Below the pieces are notes generated by a model. That model did not search any database. It saw only the letters and a program-made list of their open reading frames with translations, and was not told where the DNA came from. From SIG603 sp964370115 (GTDB taxonomy: Bacteria; Bacillota; Clostridia; Oscillospirales; Acutalibacteraceae), in NCBI GenBank assembly GCA_964370115.1, contig CAYJIA010000011.1:1-50392 (forward strand): DNA of 50,392 bases, read 5' to 3'. Below, piece after piece: positions 9,192 through 16,001 of this stretch. A program made the translations under genes and the position numbers. How positions within the stretch are numbered: position 1 is the stretch's first letter; the number at the start of each line of letters is the position of its first letter.

Positions 9192-9972
9192 TAAATTGCC
9201 TATAAAAAAAGCGCTTAATAAAGCGGCAATGGCGAATAAAATGACTAAGACGGCAGCATATTCTTCCTTGGTAGCAGCGATGGTGGCGACAGGTATGGAC
9301 ACCTCTGCGGCACTTGCCTTTGTTCCACAAGTGGCGGCAAGCGCCACAAACGCAAGCGTTTTACCTACAGCAGGTGCAATTACCGCAACGGCAGCGACTG
9401 TCAGTGCGGCGGCGGTATCTGTGGCAGCAGTGAGTTCGGCTCCTATGTTCACAGACACAGAGGTACTTGCTAAGGCAGGAGAATACTACAAAGATGAGGT
9501 TAAAATAGAAACCACTGTATCTGCTGCTTTAAACGAAATAGACGAAGTCTATATCGTTGATGAAAATAATAATAAAATCTATGCCGAAAAAGGCGAAGAA
9601 AACAGTGATAGATATGCAGTAAGTGTAGATGAAAATGGCATTTACACTCTGGAAGCGACAACAAAAAATAACGCGACTGCATCGACAGATGTAACAGTCG
9701 AGTGCATTGATAATACACAACCTTCGATAGATTCATTTAACTACGACGATGAAGGCGCAAGGCTTAATATAGCCGTAAGTGATGATCTTTCAGGAGTAGA
9801 TTTTGAGTCTGTGTACGCAGTATCGGGAAGTGGAGAGAAAATACTCCCAGAAACTATTGATACATCGACAGGTGAAATTGAATTTAACATGACGCATGGC
9901 GCATATATGCTTTATATAACTGATAATGCAGGAACCCAAGGTGTTTATGAAATAAACATCGCTAAAAAATGA
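9172..9972 (+). CDS. Ala-rich membrane/Ig-like protein coupled to the sigma factor
   Basis: Function unknown; a possible anti-sigma or sensor partner. AAGGAG at 9158-9163 is too close to the ATG at 9166 but well spaced for the ATG at 9172, giving 266 aa starting MSGFLFNKLP. Residues 1-28 are short and basic (KKALNKAAMANKMTK). Residues about 30-92 are a very Ala/Val/Thr-rich hydrophobic stretch, interrupted by a Pro, that could hold one or two membrane spans. The rest looks like two extracellular beta-sandwich, Ig-like repeats; ECIDNTQPSIDSF recalls the strand motif of bacterial Ig-like domains, and DDLSGVDFESV follows. No zinc anti-sigma (HxxxCxxC) motif is present, so any anti-sigma role rests on the overlap with the sigma gene and on topology. 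Confidence 0.6.
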   Translation: MSGFLFNKLPIKKALNKAAMANKMTKTAAYSSLVAAMVATGMDTSAALAFVPQVAASATNASVLPTAGAITATAATVSAAAVSVAAVSSAPMFTDTEVLAKAGEYYKDEVKIETTVSAALNEIDEVYIVDENNNKIYAEKGEENSDRYAVSVDENGIYTLEATTKNNATASTDVTVECIDNTQPSIDSFNYDDEGARLNIAVSDDLSGVDFESVYAVSGSGEKILPETIDTSTGEIEFNMTHGAYMLYITDNAGTQGVYEINIAKK

Positions 9973-10002
9973 GTACGACTACATGTAATATATCCCCAAG
10001 AG

Positions 10003-10029
10003 AAAACGTCCTTTACCCGAGGGCGTTTT
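10003..10029 (+). terminator. Possible weak terminator hairpin
   Basis: Inverted repeat AAAACGTCC (10003-10011) / GGGCGTTTT (10021-10029) with a 9-nt loop, just after the Ig-like protein gene. It lacks a clear downstream T-run, so termination would be inefficient or the element has another role. Confidence 0.35.
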
Positions 10030-10067
10030 CGGCGTTGAAAAATAAATGCTAAAAGAAGGCTATAAGT

Positions 10068-10541
10068 ATGAAAAAACATATAACTTGTGCGTTTTCGGGA
10101 CATAGAAAAATTAAGTCAGCAAATATAGAGGGTATAAAAATTAGCTTAGAGCGGGAAATTTTATACCTATATAATATTGGTTACAGAAATTTTATGACAG
10201 GTGGGGCGTTGGGGTTTGACACTCTGTCGGCAAAAGTTATTTTAGACATGAAAAAAAGCCGTAGTGATATACGGCTAATACTAGCACTGCCTTGCTTTGA
10301 GCAGACAAATGGCTGGAGTATTGAGGATAAATTTATCCATGAAATGATAAAATGTGATAGCGATGACTATATATACGTTTCAGGGCATTACAAAAATACG
10401 TGCATGAGAAAAAGAAACATGTACATGGTAGACCATAGCAGTGTTTTGGTTTGTTATCAAGTTTATAAGCGAGGTGGAACGGTTTCCACTGTTAAATATG
10501 CAAAAGAGAGGGAAATACCTATAATAAACATAGCAGATTAA
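10068..10541 (+). CDS. SLOG-fold protein, YpsA/DUF1273-like
   Basis: A 157-aa protein with the nucleotide-binding features of the SLOG (SMF/DprA-LOG) superfamily. FSGHRK near the N-terminus, the glycine-rich GGALGFDTLSA (about 45-55) and YKRGGTVSTVKYA near the C-terminus match the YpsA branch. Family members are thought to bind a nucleotide-derived ligand; in Bacillus, YpsA affects cell division, but no reaction is established. A purine-rich AAAAGAAGG lies upstream of the ATG. The stop codon overlaps that of the convergent flavodoxin-like gene in a shared TTAA (10538-10541). Confidence 0.8.
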   Translation: MKKHITCAFSGHRKIKSANIEGIKISLEREILYLYNIGYRNFMTGGALGFDTLSAKVILDMKKSRSDIRLILALPCFEQTNGWSIEDKFIHEMIKCDSDDYIYVSGHYKNTCMRKRNMYMVDHSSVLVCYQVYKRGGTVSTVKYAKEREIPIINIAD

Positions 10542-10927
10542 ATGTCTTTTGGGGTTTCAATTTGTTTTCCGATGAGGTCGACGACATTTTTAAAACCATC
10601 ACGATCTTTTAATTTGCTTGCTAGAGAGGTGGGAATGGCAATAACGCTGTTTCTACCCTCTTTTTCTATAAAACTTCTTATTGCAGGCGGAAAAGAACCA
10701 GCCCAAATAGGAAAGACTAAAATAATGTCGTCAGCCTTGTCGACGGGGCTATACTCTATTTCAATAAGTTGTTTTTTAGAGGACATAAATCCACCTCTTA
10801 AAAAGTTTTTAGCACCTGCCCAGTCCTTGCCGTCGGTGATTTTGTGAGCAGTGGTGTTATGTTTTGAGGCAAGCTCGTTTGCGATAGTTTCGCTTCTGCC
10901 TGTCCTTGTGAAATAATAAATTTGCAT
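10538..10927 (-). CDS. Flavodoxin-like FMN-binding protein
   Basis: A 129-aa single-domain protein with a flavodoxin fold. YFTRTGRSETIANELA (residues 4-19) is the phosphate-binding loop for FMN, and VFPIWAGSFPPAIRSFI (about 71-87) is the loop that stacks on the isoalloxazine ring. It is shorter than electron-carrier flavodoxins and resembles the small flavodoxin-like oxidoreductases annotated in Clostridia. The electron donor is unknown. GGAGG lies just upstream of the ATG. A TATAAT box lies about 25 nt farther upstream but has only a poor -35. It is convergent with, and overlaps by 4 bp, the SLOG-protein gene. Confidence 0.8.
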   Translation of the reverse strand: MQIYYFTRTGRSETIANELASKHNTTAHKITDGKDWAGAKNFLRGGFMSSKKQLIEIEYSPVDKADDIILVFPIWAGSFPPAIRSFIEKEGRNSVIAIPTSLASKLKDRDGFKNVVDLIGKQIETPKDI

Positions 10928-11050
10928 AATGATTTCCTCCGTATTTAAAGATGATTACATTATAGCATTAAATGAGCTGGAATAAACTAAAAAATTGTTA
11001 ATTTTATGAATAATTAATAATTAGTGAGTGATGTTAATTAATTAAAAACA

Positions 11051-11079
11051 TAGACAAACAATATTTTGTGTGCTATAAT
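11051..11079 (+). promoter_or_regulatory. Sigma-A promoter of the lysine-rich protein gene
   Basis: TAGACA (11051-11056), 17-bp spacer, TATAAT (11074-11079). It predicts a start near 11086 and a short leader. Confidence 0.75.
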
Positions 11080-11112
11080 GTTATGACTTATTAATTTATG
11101 GAGTTGATTTTT

Positions 11113-11913
11113 TTGGAGCTTACAGCATTCAATATAATTAAAGAGGCTATAGAGGCCGAACTTTTAAAACAGGATTTTTCGGGCGCTAAGGATTATCAGG
11201 ACGATAACGGCAAAGCGGTTGCGTTTTTTACAGAACACGCGGCGTATAGCCTAATATATGATGAGACAAAGTCGAGTTTTGTTCTTCGTTCTGCGACAGT
11301 TACCGACGGAGAGCCAAACGAATGGAAAAACCTTTCACAGTGGCTTTTTGATTTGTCAGAGGGCACAAAGGCGGATGCACAAACCATTGCAAACGATTTT
11401 TGTGAAGTTATAGAGGGTCCTAAAAGGATAGCTGCTATACAAAACATGAAAAAGAAAAAGAAAAAAGATGAAGAGGGTAACATTGACCCACAGTTTTTAT
11501 TCAATAGATTTGCAAATGTATTCCCAGAGCTTAAAGATAAAATGAACGAAGATAGGATTACTTATGGTCAAGTAAGATTTGCCGTTCTAGCAAAATCTTA
11601 TATTGCACCAACTTGTGAAGAAACCGCGCTTAAATCGCCAAACTCTGAGGAGTTTAAGAAGATGGTTAACATATTTAACGATATGTACAAAGACGGCGAC
11701 ATACAGGTAAGGGCAATACTCACCCATGGTATATTTAATTCTATAAACGATCAGGCTATGGAAAAGATATCACCACTGTTTTCAGAAGAGCTTGCAAAGA
11801 TTTATAAATGCTCAAGAAAACTAAAAGACAAGAAGATAAAACCTGAAAAAGTGAAAAAGCAAAAAAAAGTTGTTGCTGCAGCGCTTGATAACGCAAACAA
11901 AAACCACAGATAA
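11113..11913 (+). CDS. Lysine-rich protein of unknown function
   Basis: I do not recognise this family. An ATG at 11098 has no ribosome binding site. GGAG at 11100-11103 is correctly spaced for the TTG at 11113, giving 266 aa that begin ELTAFNIIKEAI. It is soluble, with no signal peptide or membrane span. The N-terminal half (about 1-110) looks alpha/beta, with AYSLIYDETKSSFVLRSATV. A run of six Lys near residue 114 forms a hinge to a helical C-terminal half, and the tail (about 235-266) is strongly basic. It has its own consensus promoter and lies immediately before the ribosomal-protein cluster. A nucleic-acid or ribosome-related role is conceivable from the charge but is not shown. Confidence 0.75.
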   Translation: MELTAFNIIKEAIEAELLKQDFSGAKDYQDDNGKAVAFFTEHAAYSLIYDETKSSFVLRSATVTDGEPNEWKNLSQWLFDLSEGTKADAQTIANDFCEVIEGPKRIAAIQNMKKKKKKDEEGNIDPQFLFNRFANVFPELKDKMNEDRITYGQVRFAVLAKSYIAPTCEETALKSPNSEEFKKMVNIFNDMYKDGDIQVRAILTHGIFNSINDQAMEKISPLFSEELAKIYKCSRKLKDKKIKPEKVKKQKKVVAAALDNANKNHR

Positions 11914-11949
11914 ACGTAAAAAAATATTGAAAAATAGCCTTTTGGGGTG

Positions 11950-11978
11950 TTGACATATAGCATTTTGTATGTTATACT
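11950..11978 (+). promoter_or_regulatory. Promoter of rpmG-secE-nusG-rplKA
   Basis: TTGACA (11950-11955), 17-bp spacer, TATACT (11973-11978). Consensus -35, near-consensus -10 and optimal spacing, as expected for a strong ribosomal operon. The leader to rpmG is about 90 nt. Confidence 0.85.
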
Positions 11979-12077
11979 GTTTCTACCTCAGAACAGAGGG
12001 CTATTTTTTTTATGTCCATTTTTTTGAGGGAGGCTGGGGTTAAACCCAAATTTTTTCCGTAAAACGGAGGTGCCGTT

Positions 12078-12227
12078 ATGAGAGTCAAAATAACACTAGC
12101 TTGCCAGGAGTGCAAACAAAGAAACTACAACACAATGAAGAACAAGAAGAATGATCCCGACAGACTTGAGATGAATAAGTACTGCAGATTCTGCAGAAAA
12201 CACACAGCTCACAGAGAAACAAAATAA
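12078..12227 (+). CDS. rpmG: 50S ribosomal protein L33
   Basis: A 49-aa ribosomal protein. It reads MRVKITLACQECKQRN and ends with KYCRFCRKHTAHRETK. The two CxxC pairs (CQEC and CRFC) mark the zinc-binding, C+ form of L33. CGGAGG at 12065-12070 precedes the ATG. The order rpmG-secE-nusG-rplK-rplA is the standard bacterial arrangement and confirms the call. Many genomes carry additional L33 copies elsewhere, which cannot be judged from here. Confidence 0.97.
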   Translation: MRVKITLACQECKQRNYNTMKNKKNDPDRLEMNKYCRFCRKHTAHRETK

Positions 12228-12245
12228 GATAGGGAGGAAGAAATT

Positions 12246-12479
12246 ATGTCTGATACTACAAAAAAACCAAACGCATTTGCGGGTTTTCTTAAAAGAACAG
12301 GTAAATTTTTCCGAGATTGCAAAGGCGAAATTAAAAAAATAGTTTGGCCTACAGTAAAAACTGTATTCAAAAATATGGGTGTTGTTCTAGTAACAATAGC
12401 TATATTAGGAACATTTATTTTCCTACTTGATTCAGCTTTTATGCAACTTCTAAGTCTTATTATGGATGTTGCTAACTAA
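12246..12479 (+). CDS. secE: Preprotein translocase subunit SecE
   Basis: Small essential clamp subunit of the SecYEG protein-conducting channel in the membrane. The 77-aa product has the typical Gram-positive form: an amphipathic cytoplasmic helix with FFRDCKGEIKKIVWPT (about 22-37), where the KKIVWP motif is the family signature, then one membrane span (about 46-64) and a short extracytoplasmic tail. GGGAGGA precedes the ATG. It lies between rpmG and nusG, as in most bacteria. Confidence 0.97.
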   Translation: MSDTTKKPNAFAGFLKRTGKFFRDCKGEIKKIVWPTVKTVFKNMGVVLVTIAILGTFIFLLDSAFMQLLSLIMDVAN

Positions 12480-12518
12480 TTCTTCAACATATCCTATTTA
12501 TGAACGGAGGAATTATAT

Positions 12519-13043
12519 ATGGCAGATGAGGCTAAATGGTATGTCATACATACCTACTCGGGATACGAAAACAAAGTTGCCTCGAACCTTGAAAAGGTGG
12601 TTGAAAACCGCCAGCTTCAAGATTTAATAAAGGAAATTAAGGTGCCTACTGAGATTGTCGTCGAGATTAAAGAAGACGGCAAAACAAAAGAAGTAGAGCG
12701 CAAAATTTATCCGGGTTATGTCATAATAAAAATGATAGTAACCGATGAATCTTGGTATGCCGTGCGAAACATTCGTGGGTGTACAGGGTTTGTGGGAACA
12801 ACTACAGATCCAATTCCGCTAACTGATGATGAGGTAGCAAGACTTGGCGTAGAAACTAAGAAAATCGAAGTTTCATACGATGTAGGCGACAGTGTCCAAA
12901 TTGTCGACGGTCCGCTTAGCGGATTCTTAGGTACAGTAGACGAAATTGATATTGATAATAACAATGTAAGACTAACTGTGTCTATGTTTGGACGTGAAAC
13001 ACCGGTAGATTTGGAACTTAACCAAATTGAATCGGAAAATTAA
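12519..13043 (+). CDS. nusG: Transcription termination/antitermination factor NusG
   Basis: Processivity and coupling factor that binds RNA polymerase and, through its KOW domain, ribosomal protein S10 or Rho. The 174-aa product shows the NGN domain (KWYVIHTYSGYENKVASNLE at residues 6-25; FVGTTTDPIPLTDDEV near 90-105) and a C-terminal KOW domain (about 125-174; GDSVQIVDGPLSGFLGTVDEID). Length is standard. GGAGG lies 8 nt before the ATG. The 114-nt gap after nusG contains several hairpins, described separately. Confidence 0.98.
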   Translation: MADEAKWYVIHTYSGYENKVASNLEKVVENRQLQDLIKEIKVPTEIVVEIKEDGKTKEVERKIYPGYVIIKMIVTDESWYAVRNIRGCTGFVGTTTDPIPLTDDEVARLGVETKKIEVSYDVGDSVQIVDGPLSGFLGTVDEIDIDNNNVRLTVSMFGRETPVDLELNQIESEN

Positions 13044-13056
13044 GGTTTTGATAATC

Positions 13057-13092
13057 AGCGGATAAACCGCTTTTTATGAGGGGCAATGCCCC
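13057..13092 (+). promoter_or_regulatory. Tandem hairpins between nusG and rplK
   Basis: AGCGG-ATAAA-CCGCT (13057-13071) is followed by a short T-run and then by GGGGC-AAT-GCCCC (13080-13092). The first looks like a short, probably leaky terminator. The second is a compact GC hairpin directly before the candidate L1 site. They may set the expression ratio of nusG to rplK. Confidence 0.45.
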
Positions 13093-13093
13093 A

Positions 13094-13136
13094 GTGGGAG
13101 GAAATGCAAAATTTCTGTGTTTCCGCCATCAACCAC
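13094..13136 (+). promoter_or_regulatory. Candidate L1-binding hairpin before rplK
   Basis: GTGG (13094-13097) pairs with CCAC (13133-13136), and GGAAA (13100-13104) with TTTCC (13120-13124). The asymmetric internal loop has 2 nt (GA) on one side and 8 nt (GCCATCAA) on the other. The same architecture recurs before rplA at 13592-13620. Ribosomal protein L1 is known to repress the L11-L1 operon by binding an mRNA mimic of its 23S rRNA site. That this is the site is my inference from position and repetition. Confidence 0.55.
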
Positions 13137-13157
13137 GAATTTTGGAGGTGCAAAGAG

Positions 13158-13583
13158 ATGGCTCAAAAGGTTACGGGCTTTATTAAGCTCCAAATACCAG
13201 CCGGTAAAGCAACCCCGGCACCGCCTGTAGGTCCTGCACTTGGACAACACGGCGTTAACATCATGTCGTTCACTAAAGAATTTAATGAGCGCACAAAAAA
13301 TGACATAGGACTAATAATCCCTGTCGTTATCACGGTTTATGCAGACCGTTCGTTCACTTTTGTAACAAAAACTCCACCAGCAGCTGTTCTTATTAAGAAA
13401 GCTTGCGGTATCGAGAGTGGTTCGGGTGTACCGAACAAAACAAAAGTAGCAAAGATTACCCGCGAACAAGTAACGAAAATCGCCGAGCAGAAAATGCCTG
13501 ACTTAAACGCAGGTTCTATTGAAACAGCTATTAGCATGATTTCAGGAACAGCAAGAAGTATGGGTATTGAAGTCGTAGATTAA
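13158..13583 (+). CDS. rplK: 50S ribosomal protein L11
   Basis: Binds the GTPase-associated centre of 23S rRNA and supports factor-dependent GTP hydrolysis. An upstream ATG at 13086 would add 24 residues unlike any L11. GGAGG at 13144-13148 selects the ATG at 13158, giving the standard 141 aa starting MAQKVTGFIKLQIPAGKATP. The PPVGPALGQHGVNIM motif, the KTPPAAVLIKKA segment and the RNA-binding C-terminal domain (ITREQVTKIAEQKMPDLNA, GTARSMGIEV) are intact. It is cotranscribed with rplA. Confidence 0.98.
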   Translation: MAQKVTGFIKLQIPAGKATPAPPVGPALGQHGVNIMSFTKEFNERTKNDIGLIIPVVITVYADRSFTFVTKTPPAAVLIKKACGIESGSGVPNKTKVAKITREQVTKIAEQKMPDLNAGSIETAISMISGTARSMGIEVVD

Positions 13584-13591
13584 TTACCCGG

Positions 13592-13620
13592 GTGGGAGGA
13601 AAACTTCCGATATTTACCAC
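13592..13620 (+). promoter_or_regulatory. Candidate L1-binding hairpin before rplA
   Basis: GTGG (13592-13595) pairs with CCAC (13617-13620), and GGAA (13598-13601) with TTCC (13605-13608) around an AAC loop. The internal loop is GA opposite the 8-nt GATATTTA. It matches the element at 13094-13136 in both stems and in loop sizes. It ends a few bases before the rplA ribosome binding site (AGGAGGA at 13624-13630), so a bound protein could block initiation. Confidence 0.55.
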
Positions 13621-13638
13621 TCTAGGAGGAAAAAATCA

Positions 13639-14334
13639 ATGAAACACGGTAAAAAGTATGTTGATAATGCAAAGCTAATAGACAGAGCTAAGCTATATGA
13701 TGCTGATGAAGCTTTGGATCTTTGCATAAAAACAGGTACAGCTAAATTTGACGAGACAGTTGAAGTTCACGTTAAACTTGGCGTTGACGGTCGTCATGCA
13801 GACCAACAAGTGCGTGGTGCTATAGTTTTACCACATGGTACAGGTAAATCTATAAAAATTCTTGCAATTTGTAAAGAAGATAAAATTGAAGCTGCTAAAG
13901 CTGCTGGTGCAGACTTTGTAGGTTCAGAAGAAATGGTTCAAAAAATCCAAACAGAAAACTGGATGGACTTTGACGTGCTTATAACAACTCCTGATATGAT
14001 GGGACAAGTTGGCCGTCTAGGTAAAATTTTAGGACCTCGTGGCTTAATGCCTAACCCAAAAGCTGGTACTGTTTCTCCTGACATAGGAAAAGCTGTTGCC
14101 GAAGCTAAAGCGGGTAAAATAGAGTACCGTTTAGACAAAACAAATATTATCCACTGCCCAATCGGCAAGGTTTCTTTTGGAACAGAAAAGCTTCAAGAGA
14201 ACTTTAACACACTGCTTGATGCTGTTGTTAAAGCTAAACCATCTGCTGCAAAAGGTCAGTATATAAGATCTTGTGTTGTTAGCCCAACAATGGGACCTGG
14301 TGTTAAAATCAACCCAAGTAAAGTTGGCGCTTAA
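13639..14334 (+). CDS. rplA: 50S ribosomal protein L1
   Basis: Forms the mobile L1 stalk at the ribosomal E site and is a translational repressor of its own operon in many bacteria. The 231-aa product is of standard length. It starts MKHGKKYVDNAKLIDR, and the signature DMMGQVGRLGKILGPRGLMPNPKAGTV is at about residues 118-145, with GKIEYRLDKTNIIH following. TAGGAGG precedes the ATG. Two matching hairpins upstream of rplK and rplA are candidate autoregulatory targets. The gene is followed by a separate promoter for rplJL. Confidence 0.98.
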   Translation: MKHGKKYVDNAKLIDRAKLYDADEALDLCIKTGTAKFDETVEVHVKLGVDGRHADQQVRGAIVLPHGTGKSIKILAICKEDKIEAAKAAGADFVGSEEMVQKIQTENWMDFDVLITTPDMMGQVGRLGKILGPRGLMPNPKAGTVSPDIGKAVAEAKAGKIEYRLDKTNIIHCPIGKVSFGTEKLQENFNTLLDAVVKAKPSAAKGQYIRSCVVSPTMGPGVKINPSKVGA

Positions 14335-14341
14335 TTCTCAC

Positions 14342-14370
14342 TTGACAAGTTAACTTGTTTGGTGTATAAT
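14342..14370 (+). promoter_or_regulatory. Promoter of rplJ-rplL
   Basis: TTGACA (14342-14347), 17-bp spacer, TATAAT (14365-14370): a perfect sigma-A consensus immediately after rplA. It drives the L10 leader and rplJL. Confidence 0.9.
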
Positions 14371-14385
14371 TAAATAGCTGTTTAA

Positions 14386-14440
14386 AGACAGCAGGTGCAA
14401 GTTTATACTTGCGTAAAGGTTTAGTCCACCTGCCGAGAAG
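14386..14440 (+). ncRNA. Ribosomal protein L10 leader
   Basis: Matches the L10-leader class of cis-regulatory RNA that binds the L10(L12)4 complex. GCAGGT (14391-14396) pairs with ACCTGC (14428-14433) around an inner hairpin GCAAG-TTTATA-CTTGC, and the AAAGGTTTAGTCC-type segment typical of the family follows. It lies in the expected place between a promoter and rplJ and is followed by an attenuator hairpin. The family assignment is from recall of the motif. Confidence 0.85.
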
Positions 14441-14477
14441 AGCAAAAAAGCAAAGTTTAAACTAATTTTGTAATTTT

Positions 14478-14514
14478 GACCTTTTTCGGAAACGGAAAAG
14501 GTCTTTTAATTTTT
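14478..14514 (+). terminator. Attenuator hairpin of the L10 leader
   Basis: An 11-bp stem (14478-14488 / 14493-14503) closed by a GAAA tetraloop and followed by TTTTAATTTTT. It is upstream of rplJ and downstream of the L10 leader. It is therefore a regulated intrinsic terminator through which excess L10-L12 can stop transcription. Confidence 0.85.
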
Positions 14515-14552
14515 AAAAGACCCAAAGTATTAAGAAAGGCGAGGTGAATATT

Positions 14553-15059
14553 TTGCCAAGTAAAAGTGTTTTAGAGGCAAAACAACAAGTTGTTGCAGAG
14601 CTTAAAGCGAAACTTGAAAGCAGTGTTTCAGCTGTTTTAGTTGACTATAAAGGTATCAATGCAGAAAACGACACAAAGCTTAGAAAAGAGCTTCGTGAAG
14701 CAGGTGTTGAGTACACAGTAGTTAAAAATACTCTTTTAAAACTTGCAATAGCTGAAACAGATTTAGAGGCTTGGAACCCTGTTTTAGAGGGAACTACAGC
14801 TATGGCTATTTCAACTGACGATGCGATTGCTCCTGCAAGAATTCTAAGCAAATATGCTAAAGAGTCTAACGGCGCGTTCTCAATCAAAGTTGGTAGTATG
14901 GATGGTAAGGCTATGACTGCCCAAGAGGTTAATGCAATTGCTGACCTACCAAGCAAAGAAGGTCTTATTCAAATGCTTCTTAGTGTTCTTGTATCCGGTC
15001 CACGTGGCCTTGCAATCTCACTTAATGAAATTGCTAAGTCTAAAGAAGACGTAGCATAA
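14553..15059 (+). CDS. rplJ: 50S ribosomal protein L10
   Basis: Base of the L7/L12 stalk; binds 23S rRNA and several L12 dimers. A GTG at 14544 is possible, but it lies inside the GAGGTGA ribosome binding site (14541-14547). The TTG at 14553 gives the conserved family start PSKSVLEAKQQVV and 168 aa. The globular part shows LKAKLESSVSAVLVDYKGI and RKELREAGVEYTVVKNTL. The C-terminal helix (about 135-168) that carries L12 dimers is present. Expression is governed by the L10 leader and attenuator. Confidence 0.96.
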   Translation: MPSKSVLEAKQQVVAELKAKLESSVSAVLVDYKGINAENDTKLRKELREAGVEYTVVKNTLLKLAIAETDLEAWNPVLEGTTAMAISTDDAIAPARILSKYAKESNGAFSIKVGSMDGKAMTAQEVNAIADLPSKEGLIQMLLSVLVSGPRGLAISLNEIAKSKEDVA

Positions 15060-15097
15060 ACAAAAAAATAATTTAAAATTTATAGGAGGATATTACA

Positions 15098-15463
15098 ATG
15101 GCTGATATCGCAAAATTTATTGAAGACATTAAAGCTCTTACAGTTTTAGAGCTAAACGAACTAGTAAAAGCAATCGAAGAGGAATTTGGTGTTTCTGCAG
15201 CAGCTCCTGTTATGGTAGCTGGTGGCGCACCTGCAGCAGCAGCTGAAGAGAAAACAGAATTTGACGTTGTTCTTAAAGAAGCTGGCGGCAACAAAATCGC
15301 TGTTATCAAAGCAGTTAGAGAAGCAACAGGTCTTGGTCTTAAAGAGGCTAAAGCTATCGTTGACGAAGCTCCAAAAACTCTTAAAGAAGCAATCTCAAAA
15401 GACGACGCAGAAGCTCTTAAAGCAAAACTTGAAGAAGCTGGCGCAGTTGTTGAAGTTAAATAA
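15098..15463 (+). CDS. rplL: 50S ribosomal protein L7/L12
   Basis: The multicopy stalk protein that recruits translation GTPases. The 121-aa product has the N-terminal dimerisation/L10-binding helices (ADIAKFIEDIKALTVLELNELVKAIEEEFGV), an Ala-rich hinge (about 35-52) and the C-terminal domain containing GNKIAVIKAVREATGLGLKEAKAIVDEAP. AGGAGG precedes the ATG. The cluster stops here: a strong terminator follows and the next genes run the other way. The usual rpoB-rpoC neighbours are absent. Confidence 0.98.
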   Translation: MADIAKFIEDIKALTVLELNELVKAIEEEFGVSAAAPVMVAGGAPAAAAEEKTEFDVVLKEAGGNKIAVIKAVREATGLGLKEAKAIVDEAPKTLKEAISKDDAEALKAKLEEAGAVVEVK

Positions 15464-15480
15464 TTTAACATTTGCTATTA

Positions 15481-15512
15481 AAAAAGCTGACCATTTCGGT
15501 CAGCTTTTTTTT
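15481..15512 (+). terminator. Terminator of rplJL
   Basis: A 12-bp perfect stem (15481-15492 / 15498-15509) with a 5-nt loop and a long T-run. It closes the ribosomal-protein cluster. Confidence 0.93.
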
Positions 15513-15589
15513 GTTGCTAATTTTTCTTTTAAATAATAGGGAAGGAGGTCTGCGCTTGTCTTGATTTTCTGAAGGTTTGAGTTTCACTA

Positions 15590-15862
15590 TTACATCAAAT
15601 TGTTTCGTGGGTCCTTTGAAAATCGTTCACACGCTGTATCATCTTTCCAAAATAACGCACCTACTGCTAACATTTCTGCAATTAAAAGCACTACTGCGAT
15701 GACATCGACAATCCTTCTTAGGTTAAGTATCCACTGCATGGTCAAAATCTCGGTGGAGCTATAAGTACTTATTAATGCAAAATATACCACCCATAAAAGT
15801 ATCTCAAGTCCAAGTATAATTAAAACAGTGGCGAGGCGTTTTTTACGCTTTAAAATCTTCAT
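15590..15862 (-). CDS. Small two-span membrane protein
   Basis: Unrecognised 90-aa protein. A basic N-terminus (MKILKRKKR) is followed by two hydrophobic helices, about residues 10-32 (ATVLIILGLEILLWVVYFALI) and 50-72 (VDVIAVVLLIAEMLAVGALF). A charged C-terminal tail follows. By the positive-inside rule both ends probably face the cytoplasm. AGGAGAG is correctly placed upstream of the ATG, which supports real translation. It stands alone, convergent with rplJL, and codon use resembles that of its neighbours. Confidence 0.6.
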   Translation of the reverse strand: MKILKRKKRLATVLIILGLEILLWVVYFALISTYSSTEILTMQWILNLRRIVDVIAVVLLIAEMLAVGALFWKDDTACERFSKDPRNNLM

Positions 15863-15967
15863 GGAAACTCTCCTTTCAAATATATACGTTTTATATATTT
15901 ACAGTATAACACAGCGTTTGTTGTGAATATATTTATTTTGGAAATAAATTGCAAAAATACCCGAAAA

Positions 15968-15994
15968 TTAAAGGTCACGGCTTGCCGTGACCTT
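15968..15994 (-). terminator. Terminator downstream of dCMP deaminase
   Basis: Perfect 10-bp inverted repeat AAGGTCACGG / CCGTGACCTT (15971-15980 / 15985-15994). On the minus strand it is followed by TAATTTT. It ends the operon that runs from the second paaK to comEB. Confidence 0.75.
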
Positions 15995-16001
15995 GTTATG
16001 G

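Noticed and set aside
13086..13157. 24-residue N-terminal extension of L11
   Set aside because: The extra residues do not resemble L11, and the region folds as the candidate L1 site. GGAGG at 13144 selects the ATG at 13158.
15073..15471. 132-codon open frame opposite rplL
   Set aside because: Complete overlap with rplL, with Ser/Ala-rich composition typical of a reverse-strand shadow.
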